Assembly (NCBI RefSeq): GCF_021462225.1
Contig: NC_061813.1
Coordinates: 24,018,442 to 24,082,441, forward strand
DNA length: 64,000 bases
Reading direction: 5' to 3'
DNA from: Girardinichthys multiradiatus
Lineage: Eukaryota > Chordata > Actinopteri > Cyprinodontiformes > Goodeidae
This document shows positions 1-11,039 of this stretch, one piece after another. The notes under the pieces are model-generated. The model was given only the letters and a program-made list of their open reading frames with translations, ran no database searches and was not told the DNA's origin. How positions within the stretch are numbered: position 1 is the stretch's first letter; the number at the start of each line of letters is the position of its first letter. The position numbers and the translations under genes are program-made.

Positions 1-900
1 TATCAAATTTTGCTACAGATTTTCAATAGGATTTAGGTATAGAAAGACGAACTTCCGATGGATCGCCCTTCATTTAGCTACATTTATTTTCACATCACCC
101 ATGAGCTGCTTACCTGTCCCTTCTCAATTATCTGCACAAAGTGATGCTGCCACCACCATGTTATAATGTGGGGATAGTGTTGCCTAGCTAGGTGTGCAGT
201 GTTAGCTTTCCTCCACACAAACTTTTTTGTAAGATAAACATTTCACTTTAGGTCTGATCTGACCAGAGCACCTTCTTCCACATGTTTGCTCTGTATTCTA
301 CAAAGCTTGTGACCTTGTGGACAGGATTTTTTATGAGTTTCTTCTAATAATGGCTATCTTCTTGCTACTTTTAAATAAAGGCTGGATTTTTTTGAGTGCA
401 CAATAGATATCCTCTGAAAAGATTCTCTGTGGGTTTCTATTGCTCCTCCGCATGTACCATGGGCCTCTTAGCGGCTTCTCTGATTGATGCTCCTTGCCCG
501 ACCTATCATTTAAGGTGGACAGCCATGTCTTGGTAGATTTGCAGTTGTGTCATATTCTTTCCATTTTTAGTTAATTGAGTGCTCTGGGAGAAACGAAAAG
601 CTTGGGATATTGTTTATAACACAACACTGCCGTTAACGTCTCCACAACATTCTCCCCGACCTGTCTGCGTTCCTCGTTCTTCATGATGCTGTTAGTTCAC
701 TAATGTTCTCCAGCAAACCTCTGCGACCTTCATGGAACGGCTGGTTTTATGATGGGATGAGATTACACACAGGTGGACTAAATTTAATTAATTACTGAAG
801 TTCTGAAGGCAATTGGTAGCCCTTCTTTTTTGGGGGGAAGTAAAGGGCTCTGAACACGTTTATATGCCACACGTTTCAGATTTTGATTGTAAAATGTTTC
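1..900 (-). mobile_element. Degenerate Tc1-like transposon (minus strand)
   Basis: The stretch reads, in reverse, like the widespread teleost Tc1 family whose copies recur at 15.5, 33.4, 38.2 and 50.0 kb in this window. Shared landmarks are the segment around 460-560 (antisense to the helix-turn-helix region), the segment around 690-790 ending in an 'acacaggtgga' block, and the outer end near 850-900. No open frame of useful length remains. The left end lies outside the window or is lost. Confidence 0.6.
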
Positions 901-1115
901 GATAGCCATTTATTGTTATTCTTCTTTTAAATAATTATGTACTAGTTTGAGTTGAACTATAACATAACATGGTGTACAGCCTGTGGTTGTAACTTAACAA
1001 AATGTGGAATGGATCAAAGGGTATGAATATTAAAAGGCAAGGTCTGTCTGTTACTGGTGTCCTGATAAATATTTAGAATATCTAGCTGGAACCAACCTAT
1101 ATGTGTCCCTTCAAG

Positions 1116-1473
1116 GTTGAAATGCCCTCTGCAGAGCACCAACAAGCGTTTTCTCCTCAACACGTTACGCTCCACCGACCTGCAGCGGCGCTCCGACATG
1201 TCCAGAAGCAGAAGCTCCAACAACACGAGAGGGCGCATAAGGAGCAGTTCCCAGGACAGACGCCATGACCGCAGCAGGTCGCCACCTACAGATCACAGAA
1301 GTAACGGAGGCCGCACAGAGCGTCAACACTCTCCTCCTCGGAGGGACGGCTGCACAAGCAGAGATAAGAGGCTGGAGAGAGATAAGGACGAACAGCGCAG
1401 GCACAGGGGCGAAAGAGACAAAAGACACAAGGATGAACGAAGCAGAGACAAAGACAGACAGATACAGACTTAA
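1116..1473 (+). CDS. polr1d: polr1d, last exon of the RS-rich alternative isoform (partial gene)
   Basis: This is the terminal coding exon of a gene that starts left of the window. An acceptor (pyrimidine-rich, ending in AG at 1114-1115) opens the frame; the stop is TAA at 1471-1473. The first residues, LKCPLQSTNKRFLLNT, match the start of the alternative C-terminus of vertebrate POLR1D (isoform 2), which does not carry the RPAC2 polymerase-subunit fold. The rest is a low-complexity arginine/serine/aspartate tail with many RS, RD and RH pairs, like splicing-factor RS domains. Its role is not settled. POLR1D is a ParaHox neighbour in other vertebrates, which supports the call. What else it could be: the tail of another RS protein, but the conserved leading block argues against that. 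Confidence 0.72.
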
Positions 1474-1739
1474 TAAGCAAACCTGTTCTGTTTAGGGAGC
1501 AGTGGTGGGTCACCAGACTGAGAACCATCTAAAGCTTGTAAGCTGCTCTCAGAAATTGTGATATAGAGTGTGTGGTCTTAGCAGTTTTTTTCTTTAAAGA
1601 GAGAAGTTTGCTAATTATATGACATGTTATAAGTTTAAAAAGTAAATTATGTTTTACTGAATTTTTTTCCCCAAGAGTTTGGTAAGCTTAATGTAGATGT
1701 GTTTTGTTCTTTTTGTGCTTTTTCACTAAAATGTGAACA

Positions 1740-1745
1740 AATAAA
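1740..1745 (+). terminator. polr1d: Polyadenylation signal for polr1d isoform
   Basis: A canonical AATAAA lies 267 bases after the stop codon, followed by T-rich DNA. It is the first such hexamer downstream, so it is the likely 3' end signal. Confidence 0.55.
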
Positions 1746-2180
1746 AGCTCAAACTGCCTTTACATTGACATCTACCATATTTTTTCACTTGACTCATACT
1801 CTGGTGTTGCTGTTTGTTCCCAAACCTCCATTATAATATCATTAAATTCTTCAGCCACTAGTCACACGGCATGGTGTTGACCCAAGCTATGCTGCTGTTG
1901 CCACAGAGCAAGCTCATTTTTATCACACGTCCAACTTTTTGTCAGGCTATCAAACAGTTTTGTTTGCTAAAGGAGTTAAAAAAAACATGCTTTTCTGATG
2001 CTTCTATACCCTCTGCTCAGGCATATTTGCATTATTAATTTAAACAAGCTGTTACATCTACAGATTAATCAAACTTAATCTATTGCTATTTTGTTGTAAT
2101 TCAGTTAGAATTAAACAAAAAAAGACAAATATACACAAACACAAAATGAAAAAAACACATCAAATCTGTGTAGTAATATA
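1746..2180. other. AT-rich intergenic stretch, nothing recognised
   Basis: No open frame, tandem repeat or transposon terminus was recognised. It ends at the TA dinucleotide that flanks the outer Tc1 element. Confidence 0.5.
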
Positions 2181-2810
2181 CAGTGGTTGGACAATGAAAC
2201 TGAAACACCTGTCATTTTAGTGTGGGACGTTTCCTGGCTAAATTGGACCAGCCTGGTAGCCAGTCTTCATTGATTGCACATTGCACCAGTAAGAGCAGAG
2301 TTTGAAGGTTCAATTAGCAGGGTAAGAGCACAGTTTTGCTCAAAATATTGAAATGAACACAACATTATGGGTGACATACCAGAGTTCAAAAGAGGACAAA
2401 TTGTTGGTGCACGTCTTGCTGGCGCATCTGTGACCAAGACAGCAAGTCTTTGTGATGTATCAAGAGCCACGGTATCCAGGGTAATGTCAGCATACCACCA
2501 AGAAGGACGAACCACATCCAACAGGATTAACTGTGGACGTAAGAGGAAGCTGTCTGAAAGGGATGTTCGGGTGCTAACCCGGATTGTATCCAAAAAACAT
2601 AAAACCACGGCTGCCCAAATCACAGCAGAATTAAATGTGCACCTCAACTCTCCTGTTTCCACCAGAACTGTCCGTCGGGAGCTCCACAAGGTCAATATAC
2701 ACGGCCGGGCTGCTACAGCCAAACCTTTGGTCACTCATGCCAATGCCAAACGTTGGTTTCAATGGTGCAAGGAGCGTAAATCTTGGGCTGTGGACAATGT
2801 GAAACATGTA

Positions 2811-3010
2811 CAGGTCCTTCTCAAAATATTAGCATATTGTGATAAAGTTCATTATTTTCTATAATGTAATGATGAAAATTTAACATTCATATATTTTAGA
2901 TTCATTGCACACTAACTGAAATATTTCAGGTTTTTATTGTCTTAATACGGATGATTTTGGCATACAGCTCATGAAAACCCAAAATTCCTATCTCACAAAA
3001 TTAGCATATT
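2811..3010. repeat. Left long inverted repeat of inner Tc1 element
   Basis: It pairs with 4180-4380 in opposite orientation. Shared blocks include the terminal cttctcaaaatatt, the run ending tcattgcacac, and the block 'gatttt ggcatacagctcatg'. Confidence 0.85.
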
Positions 3011-3086
3011 TCATCCGACCAATAAAAGAAAAGTGTTTTTAATACAAAAAACGTCAACCTTCAAATAATCATGTACAGTTATGCAC

Positions 3087-4052
3087 TTAATACTTGGTCG
3101 GGAATCCTTTGGCAGAAATGACTGCTTCAATGCGGCGTGGCATGGAGGCAATCAGCCTGTGGTACTGCTGAGGTCTTATGGAGGCCCAGGATGCTTCGAT
3201 AGCGGCCTTTAGCTCATCCAGAGTGTTGGGTCTTGAGTCTCTCAACGTTCTCTTCACAATATCCCACAAATTCTCTATGGGGTTCAGGTCAGGAGAGTTG
3301 GCAGGCCAATTGAGCACAGTGATACCATGGTCAGTAAACCATTTACCAGTGGTTTTGGCACTGTGAGCAGGTGCCAGGTCGTGCTGAAAAAGGAAATCTT
3401 CATCTCCATAAAGCTTTTCAGCAGATGGAAGCATGAAGTGCTCCAAAATCTCCTGATAGCTAGCTGCATTGACCCTGCCCTTGATAAAACGCAGTGGACC
3501 AACACCAGCAGCTGACACGGCACCCCGGACCATCACTGACTGTGGGTACTTGACACTGGACTTCTGGCATTTTGGCATTTCCTTCTCCCCAGTCTTCCTC
3601 CAGACTCTGGCACCTTGATTTCCGAATGACATGCAGAATTTGCTTTCATCTGAAAAAAGTACTTTGGACCACTGAGCAACAGTCCAGTGCTGCTTCTCTG
3701 TAGCCCAGGTCTGGGGAATGCGGCACCTGTAGCCCATTTCCTGCACACGCCAGTGCACGGTGGCTCTGGATGTTTCTACTCCAGACTCAGTCCACTGCTT
3801 CCGCAGGTCCCCCAAGGTCTGGAATCGGCCCTTCTCCACAATCTTCCTCAGGGTCCAGGTCACCTCTTCTCGTTGTGCAGCGTTTTCTGCCACACTTTTT
3901 CCTTCCCACAGACTTCCCACTGAGGTGCCTTGATACAGCACTCTGGGAACAGCCTATTCATGTACAGAAATGTCTTTCTGTGTCTTACCCTCTTGCTTGA
4001 GGGTGTCAATAGTGGCCTTCTGGACAGCAGTCAGGTTGGCAGTCTTACCCAT
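3087..4052 (-). pseudogene. Tc1 transposase of the inner element, one premature stop
   Basis: From an ATG at 4052-4050 to the stop at 3087 the frame is 322 codons, with a single in-frame TAG at 3956-3954 (codon 33). After that stop 284 codons are open. Visible parts are helix-turn-helix region blocks (RATVHWRVQEMGYRC) and the DDE residues in FSDESKF, QHDLAPAHS and DLNPIENLWD, ending at the typical ...AKGFPTKY. The N-terminal block near the TAG also looks shortened relative to related Tc1 proteins. The gene is therefore only lightly damaged. It belongs to a different Tc1 family from the outer transposase. Confidence 0.88.
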
Positions 4053-4179
4053 GATTGGGGTTTTGAGTGATGAACCAGGCTGGGAGTTTTAAAGGCCTCA
4101 GGAATCTTTTGCAGGTGTTTAGAGTTAACTCGTTGATTCAGATGATTAGGTTCATAGCTCGTTTAGAGACCCTTTTAAT

Positions 4180-4380
4180 GATATGCTAATTTTGTGAGAT
4201 AGGAATTTTGGGTTTTCATGAGCTGTATGCCAAAATCATCTGTATTAAGACAATAAAAGACCTGAAATATGTCAGTTAGTGTGCAATGAATCTAAAATAT
4301 ATGAATGTTAAATTTTCATCATGACATTATGGAAAATAATGAACTTTATCACAATATGCTAATATTTTGAGAAGGACCAG
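4180..4380. repeat. Right long inverted repeat of inner Tc1 element
   Basis: This is the mirror of 2811-3010, with only scattered mismatches by eye. Confidence 0.85.
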
Positions 4381-5059
4381 TATTGTTCTCTGATGAGTCC
4401 ACCTTTACTGTTTTCCCCACATCCAGGAGAGTTACGGTGTGGAGAAGCCCCAAAGAAGCGTACCACCCAGACTGTTGCATGCCCAGAGTGAAGCATGGGG
4501 GTGGATCAGTGATGGTTTGGGCAGCCATATCATGGCATTCCCTTGGCCCAATACTTGTGCTAGATGGGCGCCTCACTGCCAAGGACTACCGAACCATTCT
4601 TGAGGACCATGTGCATCCAATGGTTCAAACATTGTATCCTGAAGGCGGTGCCGTGTATCAGGATGACAATGCACCAATACACACAGCAAGACTGGTGAAA
4701 GATTGGTTTGATGAACATGAAAGTGAAGTTGAACATCTCCCATGGCCTGCACAGTCACCAGATCTAAATATTATTGAGCCACTTTGGGGTGTTTTGGAGG
4801 AGCGAGTCAGGAAACGTTTTCCTCCACCAGTATCACGTAGTGACCTGGCCACTATCCTGCAAGAAGAATGGCTTAAAATCCCTCTGACCACTATGCAGGA
4901 CTTGTATATGTCATTCCCAAGACGAATTGACGCTGTATTGGCCGCAAAAGGAGGCCCAACACCATACTAATAAATTATTGTGGTCTAAAACCAGGTGTTT
5001 CAGTTTCATTGTCCAAACCCTGTATGTATATATATATAGTGCAGAATTTTAATAGCAGT

Positions 5060-5950
5060 ATGGCATTCTAACACAAAAGCTCTATCTGGTTATAAACACT
5101 CACTAGCCACTTGATGGGTACACTTGTTAGCCTTATAGCATATAAACCAGTCACAGTACCTCTTTGCATATAGGCCTCTAGATTTGGTAAAGCTGACTTC
5201 TTGAAGACCAAACCAAGCACCAGAATGATAAGAAATGGGATTTAAGTGACTCTGAATGTGCCATGGTTGTTGGTGCCAGACAAACTGGTCTGGGTATTTC
5301 AGAAACCGCTTATCTGCTGGGATTTTACATGCAACTATCCCTGTTTGCAGATAATTGTAAAAAAAAAAAAAAAAGACCTGTAAGTGGCAGTTGTGTGGGG
5401 AGAAAAATACCTTTTTAATGTCAGGGCAGAATGAGCCCACTGGTTCAAGGAAATAGGAAGGCTACAAGTAGCCCCAATAAAGGCTTGTTACCACCAAGGT
5501 ACAATAAATTCCAACTCTGAGATGTGTTTTTGTACCAGTTGAGCATCAGTTAAATGCCACAATCTACCCAAGTTTTATTGCTCACCCTGTCCTTCCCTTT
5601 GTGACCACAGTGCACCCATCCTCCAACGCCCGCTTCCAGCAGGATAATACACACTATAACAAAGCTCAAACCATAAACTGGTTTCTTGAACATGACTAAT
5701 TCTCTCTACTTCAAATGGCCTCAGTCACCAGATCTTATTCCACCAGAGCACCTTTGGGATGTGATGGAACAAGAGATTTGCATAATGAATATACAACTGA
5801 CAAATCTGTAGTAAGTGTGTGACGTGTCAATATGGACATAAACTGAGGAATGCTTTCAACACCTTGTGGAATCGATGCCACAAATAATTATGGCATTACT
5901 GTAGCGAATAGGGGGACTTGCAAGGTGTTCCTAATAAAGTACCGGGTGAA
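5060..5950 (+). mobile_element. Degenerate Tc1-like transposon
   Basis: The left end (about 5090-5130, 'gatgggtacacttg') and right end (about 5915-5945, 'gttcctaataaagtaccgg') resemble the termini of the common fish Tc1 family that ends in 'ttattaggaacacc'. Inside, 5700-5770 decodes to a broken SPDLIPPEHLWDVMEQ, the region of the third catalytic residue. Stops and frameshifts are many. A poly-A run lies at 5359-5374. Confidence 0.65.
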
Positions 5951-6039
5951 TGTTAGTACCTCTCAGAGGTGAACATCTGAGTAAAACGGAGGCATACCTG
6001 TAGACGTATTTTACAGCAAAACCTTAGACATGCTGCTTC

Positions 6040-6515
6040 CTTAGGAAATGTGATGGGAAAATAGAAATCAGCCAAAATATATTCGGAATGATATTCAGAC
6101 TAACCCATCTTGCACCAGTCAGGGATAAAGACCTTATTTTTTGGAGAAATGTCCTGGGGTCTGATGAAATGAAACTGAAGTGTTTGACTATAATGACTAC
6201 TGTTACCTTCAGAGGAAAAAGAAGGAAAATTGCAAACTTGAGAACACCACCCCAACTGTGAAGTATGGGTGTGGCAGCATCATGTTGTGTAAGTGTTTTA
6301 CTATAGGAGGGTGTTTTGCACTTTACAATATAGACTGCAGAAGAAAAGAACACCATGTGGAAATATTGAAGCAACAACTCCAAACATCAGTGAGGATATT
6401 AAAGCTTGATCACAAATTGGTCTTTCAAATGGCAGTGACTATAATCATACCTCCAAATCAGTTACAAAGTGGCTTAAGGACAACAGAGGGAATATTTTGG
6501 AGTGTGTTGTGACTA
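6040..6515 (+). mobile_element. Tc1-like transposase fragment (N-terminal and central part)
   Basis: The plus strand decodes to decayed Tc1 catalytic-domain text: a 'vlgSDEmKl' equivalent near 6150, VKYGCGSIMLC near 6262-6295, and a 'tKWLKDNRGNIL' equivalent near 6465-6500. The expected downstream part (…PSQSPDL…) is absent here but appears at about 8300-8400, beyond a foreign block. Confidence 0.55.
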
Positions 6516-6529
6516 TGAATCTGAAAATA

Positions 6530-8240
6530 TTATTTAACATTTAATATTAATATTTTATCAAATAATATTTCGGTCTGTTAAGGGTTATCCTGTGAATACC
6601 AGCCCAGTAAGGCGATGGTATTAGGACAAAATAGAAAGGTGTGAGCTAAGCTCTGACATTATTGAACAGCAAAACTCTGCACACACCTGGAATGAATTCA
6701 CACAATTTCTTAAAATACAAGAATTTATTAACAAAAATAAGTCAACTCAAAGTCAAACATATTTCAATCAACAAACTCTTTACTATGCTAAAACAATCCA
6801 ACTAAACTACCAAGCAGAATTAAAAGATAACGAAGACTAATGGGCTATGTACAATACAAACAAGTTGAACAAAGATAGTTGAGAACCATGACCAAAAGAG
6901 TGATGCAACATTACCATGCAATGTTTATGTTTGAGAACCAAGGATTATCTTGAAGAATCTGGAAATGGAGTTAAGTTAGTCTTGGAACCAACTTGGGCAA
7001 TAATCAGCAAACGTTTAGACAACCATTCACAATGCAAGATCAGATAAAATATTATTTTAATAAAATAATGTTTTAAGAATGATCTGCTGAATAAAACCAA
7101 CCTTCTGGATGACTAATTCTCAACGGTGTCTCATTAGCTGCCTTTATTTATTGAAATAATATTTAAAGAAATATTATTAAAGGAAATGGTAAATTATTTA
7201 AGAGGTATTTTGGAAAAGAGCCAAATCTTTCTGGAGAAATGGGGCTTAATGCTGTTTACTTAGTTATCAAGTTTACTAAAATAATGTTAGGGAAATATTA
7301 TTTACTGGATTGAAAACTAACAACCTTTCTGGGTAAATATTCTTTAGCAACAAGCACGTGTTCTTAGCTTGTTAGCAGTTAAAACTAACAAAGAAGCTGA
7401 TAGCTTAGCACCCGAATCAAACACACACCTTTAAAATACCGTTAATAAAAGGGTTAAAATGCATAAGCGCGGACGGCGCGTTATGATCAATCTTCTGTGT
7501 TTAAAATCACCCTTTAAATAAAGTTTGTCTTAACTTTAAAAACACACAAACACAGAACACAAAACTGAGCATGTGTGCTGCAGATAGCCTGCTAGCATTA
7601 AGATAACTGAGTTTAACACAAACAAAACCAAACTTCATAAAATGAAAAACGTTCAGAACATAAATCTTTCTCTATTACTCTGCCCAAACACCTAACCTCG
7701 TATGAACCGTGCTGAGGAGTTGTCTGGGCGACGACGAAGTTTGAAGAAAGGTCTTTGAACAAAAGGGTTAGCATCCAGCTAACCTCCTTAGCTGCGGAGA
7801 GTGGCGGCTGTTCTGTCTGGCCACCAAACTGCACGTTACCGTAACCACGGTGATACGGCTCCTGTTGTCCTCCTTTCAGACTGGGAAAACCACTCCACCC
7901 GGCTTCGTAGAGACAGCGTCTCTGCAGGGAATTCTCTGGAACACAATTTGCTTCTGCAGGCCTCAGAGAGAAAGTCAAGCCAGGCTTGTACCTTAATCCC
8001 CGTTCATGAATGAATCTACCGGATACATAGACAGTATTTCATTCGTACTTAACTTAGTGCATATGATCGATGATCGTATGACACTCTCGGATCCAGTTGA
8101 AGAGTTATGTCTGTTTGCCACTATCTCTGTCCAGGTCCCTGTGTGACCCGCGTAGAAGAGAAAGACTTGTTTGAGAAGTGGGGGTTTTATACGGGCAGTG
8201 GCATCATGGAAAGTCCGCTGTTACCCCCCTTCCCCTTCTG
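6530..8240. other. Unassigned insertion-like block between two Tc1 halves (possible LTR)
   Basis: About 1.7 kb separates two parts of what looks like one Tc1 copy. Its left half is AT-rich and its right half (7690-8220) is clearly more GC-rich. On the minus strand a TATAAAA box lies at 8191-8185. The first bases after 6575 read TGTTAAGG, a plausible LTR edge. No target-site duplication, gag, pol or tRNA-primer site was found, so the assignment to an LTR is only a guess. There are no long coding frames. Confidence 0.3.
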
Positions 8241-8244
8241 AAGT

Positions 8245-8480
8245 TGTGCTGGAAGTCGGTTAAATGCAATTTATTTTCAAAGTTCCTGAAAAGTTTGTAC
8301 AGGAGTTTTAATGTTGAAATCCATGGCTGTGGGTCCCAACAAGTGGCCATCACAGAGCCCAGATCTTAGTCCCATTAAAGATTAGTGGACAAAGCAGGAG
8401 ACTGTGGTGAGAAGCTTGTGGAAAGAAACCTAAAACAGTTAGCCTTTAAATTTCCAGACAGATTAAAGGCTAAGGACTTC
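8245..8480 (+). mobile_element. Tc1-like transposase fragment (C-terminal part)
   Basis: Around 8330-8385 the text 'gtggccatcacagagcccagatctt' is a decayed version of the WPSQSPDL motif before the third catalytic residue, followed by 'attaaagattagtgg' where PIE-LW is expected. It is likely the continuation of the fragment ending near 6515. Confidence 0.45.
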
Positions 8481-9419
8481 ATCCCGACACATCATGGCAC
8501 ACTGACGTCCTTGTTTATCCTGTACAGGTATATGTCCCAACATGGATATGCATGCCAGCTCTCCTAGAGTAACTGTCTTTCTTCTGGATGCTCCTCCATG
8601 TTCTTGAGACTGTGCTGGGAGAAACAGCAAACCTTCAGGCAATGACAGGTATTGATGTACCATCCTGGTGGAGCTAGAGTACCTCTACAACCTCTGTATG
8701 GTCCACGTATCGCCTCATGCTACCAGTACTGACACTAACACTGGTCAAATGTACAACTACTGAAAAGCAATCAAAAGCAATTAGGAGGGAGAAATGTCTG
8801 TGGCCTCCACCTGCAAAACTATTTCTGATTTTGGGGTCGTCTGATTGTTGCCACTTTAGTGCACTTGTTAACTTCATTAACACTAAAACAAGAACCCCCT
8901 CTACTACTGAACTGATCAGATCAATATTTCAGAAGGTTAACTGACCAGATATTATACTCTGATTAAAAATGTTCCTTTAATGTATTTTGAGCAGTGTGTA
9001 ATCTAGAGGTCAATTTCTAAAATTGTTTTTCAGGACAGCAGAGGGACATTTACTACAGATCTTCTTATGCTGTTTGTATCTTTTCCTTCCATTTGTCTTT
9101 TTATTGTTCCCACAGCTTTACAGGCAATGAAAGCTGCCACTCTCTGCTATCACAATTACCTATCTCATCTCACAACCCAGATCTGTTATGGCTCTGTTAA
9201 GTCTCATCATCCCTCCTGTTGCCCCCTTAAAATTGCCGGGAAAGTTATCTTGAATGCGTTCAAGGCACATCATGCTTCATAAACCACATTGTGGAGAATA
9301 GCCTGAGTTAACAGTTTCCTTCCTCTTTGCAACAATAATCAAATATAAATGCCATTAAGTCATATTGCAGGTGGGTGATGTGTATAGAACTAGTTTACTT
9401 GAACTTTATTGCATCGCAG
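8481..9419. other. Intergenic stretch, nothing firmly recognised
   Basis: Moderate AT content and no open frame above about 75 codons. No transposon terminus was recognised. Confidence 0.4.
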
Positions 9420-9800
9420 AGTGCCCCCATTAAGATACCGTGGAAAGTGCCATAATTGCATTTGAAGATCTCAGTGAGAAGTCTATTGATGCTGCACACA
9501 TCGTCAGAGTCAAAGGAAGTTTGCACAGGGATTTTTTGCATGAAAATTAATGTCTTAAAGTCTTTGTAACATCGCGGTTGTAAAGCGTGCAGGTTGTGGA
9601 GACACGTTCCAGGCAGACTGTGGTTAATTGAGTTCAGTTGCTCTCTCCAACTTAATTGGCTTACAGCAAGAGCTGATGTTTAATGGGGCGCACACACAGG
9701 GCCACGAGAGGCTAATGGCCAGCAAACACTGCGAGAGTGCGGCGGCCGCTGCAGCTCTGTTTGTTGTCGCCAAGGGTCCTTGTCCATGTGGAGCTGCGGA
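9420..9800. promoter_or_regulatory. Candidate conserved non-coding element upstream of pdx1
   Basis: This is a stretch of non-repetitive, non-coding, base-balanced DNA between relics, about 2.2 kb upstream of pdx1. It carries several homeodomain-type cores (ATTAAG, TAATTG at about 9455, TTAATTGG near 9652, TTTAATGG near 9680) and a GC-rich NotI-type palindrome (gcggccgc at about 9743). Its complexity contrasts with the surrounding AT-rich repeats. Function is inferred from appearance only. Confidence 0.3.
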
Positions 9801-9989
9801 GTGAAAATGGTGTTAAATGATGCATCTAGAAAAGTGTAATGGATACAGGTTGAACACCAGACAGGGGTGACATAATGGTGGTGGAAAATAGGATATCTTG
9901 AGCTTTCCAGTGAGCTTTCAAGACAGCTGTGGCTGTTTTACCAGGTCTCTTTATCTCATAGGTCAAGCAACACATTGATTTATCAGGCT
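9801..9989. other. Short intergenic stretch, nothing recognised
   Basis: There is no open frame or repeat structure. Confidence 0.4.
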
Positions 9990-10780
9990 CACTGCTCAGA
10001 CATAAGATATACAGATTAATTAGAATATCATTGAAATTTTAATTTATATCAGTCAATTAGTTAAAACAAAGTGATATTCATATGTATTTTTTACCTCTGG
10101 AGAGATATATTTTAAGTATTCATTTTCTGGTATTTTGGAAGATTTTGGGTTACAGCTGATGACAAATCATATTCAGTTTTTCTTAAATTAGAAAATTACA
10201 TAGGACCAATAAAATTACTTTTCAATACAAAATGTTATCTTATGGCCTACAAAATGGGCAATACTGTTGACTTGTTCAGTCAACAGTCAATAACACGTCT
10301 ACAAGCAGGGTAAGCCACAAAAAGTCATTGCTAAAGAAGACGGCTGTCCACGGAGTGCTGTATCCGAACATGTTAATGGAAAGTTGAGTGGAAGGAAAAG
10401 GTGTGGTAGAAAAAGTCGCATGTGCTGCAGGGATAACCTAAGCCTTGAGAGGATTGCATGGCAAAGCCTGTTCAAGAGTTTGGGTGCAGACTGCAGTTAG
10501 TCACCACATATAGACGTATCCAGAACATGGATACAGATAATCAGTAATGATTTGCGTAGCTATTTCATTTGCCATTGTGTTTTATCAAGTCTAACAACAC
10601 TTCACTGACAAGCTTTATAGAGATGCTGATTTCATTTTCCAGCAGGATTGGTACCTCTCCACGCTGACAAAAGTACCTCACCTGCTTTAATTACGATCGT
10701 ATCACTGCACTGGACACACATTTCAGATGGCAGAAGACCTGGGATTGGGGCAGAGGTTCACCTTCCAGATGGGTAAATAT
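9990..10780 (+). mobile_element. Degenerate Tc1-like transposon
   Basis: The left part (9990-10215) resembles the long inverted repeat of the inner element at 2811-3010, with 'ttacagctgatga' and 'acataggaccaataaaa' blocks. From 10330 to 10420 the plus strand gives a broken helix-turn-helix region (EDGCPRSAVSEHVNGKLSGR). Catalytic-domain text near 10630-10760 is badly decayed. Confidence 0.6.
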
Positions 10781-11039
10781 TCCTCACTGTTATGTTTTAG
10801 AAACAAGTCTGAATCTATTTGAGCTTTTCTGCTTTCCTACATTCAGACGTAAAAACATTTTTCAATGCTTTTAAGTGGTTAAATGTAATATTCTACATGT
10901 CTAAGTAACTCAGTGTTGGGTTTTCATCAGCCTTAAGCCTTAAAAATCTAAATTAAAATAAATATGTACTTCAAACATGTTTATAACACATGACTTTCAC
11001 ATAAAAAAAAAAATAGAATCCCCGAATTAACTTTTTAAT

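Larger units (their letters stand above)
2811..4380 (-). mobile_element. Tc1-like DNA transposon (inner element) nested in the outer copy
   Basis: The element is 1570 bp, lies in reverse orientation and is flanked by TA (2809-2810 and 4381-4382). Its inverted repeats are long, about 200 bp at each end (2811-3010 and 4180-4380). They include an internal motif like the outer tip ('attagcatat' near 2830 and 3000, and its mirror near 4180 and 4360), an IR/DR layout known from several vertebrate Tc1 families. The two repeats remain very similar, which points to a fairly recent insertion. Confidence 0.93.
2367..4970 (+). pseudogene. Tc1 transposase of the outer element, interrupted by the nested transposon
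   Basis: The gene is in two open pieces, 2367-2810 (148 codons) and 4383-4970 (195 codons plus stop). The first piece holds the paired helix-turn-helix DNA-binding region (blocks such as KRGQIVGARLAG and VSTRTVRREL). The second holds the DDE catalytic core: the first Asp in FSDES, the second in DDNAPIH, the Glu in LNIIEPLW. The break falls exactly at the TA target site of the inner element, the frame is the same on both sides, and no other stop or frameshift is seen. The combined 343 residues is full length for Tc1 transposases. As it stands it cannot make an intact enzyme. Confidence 0.92.
2181..5022 (+). mobile_element. Tc1-like DNA transposon (outer element), split by a nested insertion
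   Basis: Both ends carry about 30-bp terminal inverted repeats: the left begins CAGTGGTTGGACAATG, and the right, read in reverse, begins CAGGGTTTGGACAATG. TA dinucleotides flank both sides (2179-2180 and 5023-5024), the standard Tc1/mariner target duplication. Without the inner element the transposon is about 1.27 kb, a normal Tc1 size. The transposase gene runs on the plus strand. Confidence 0.93.
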
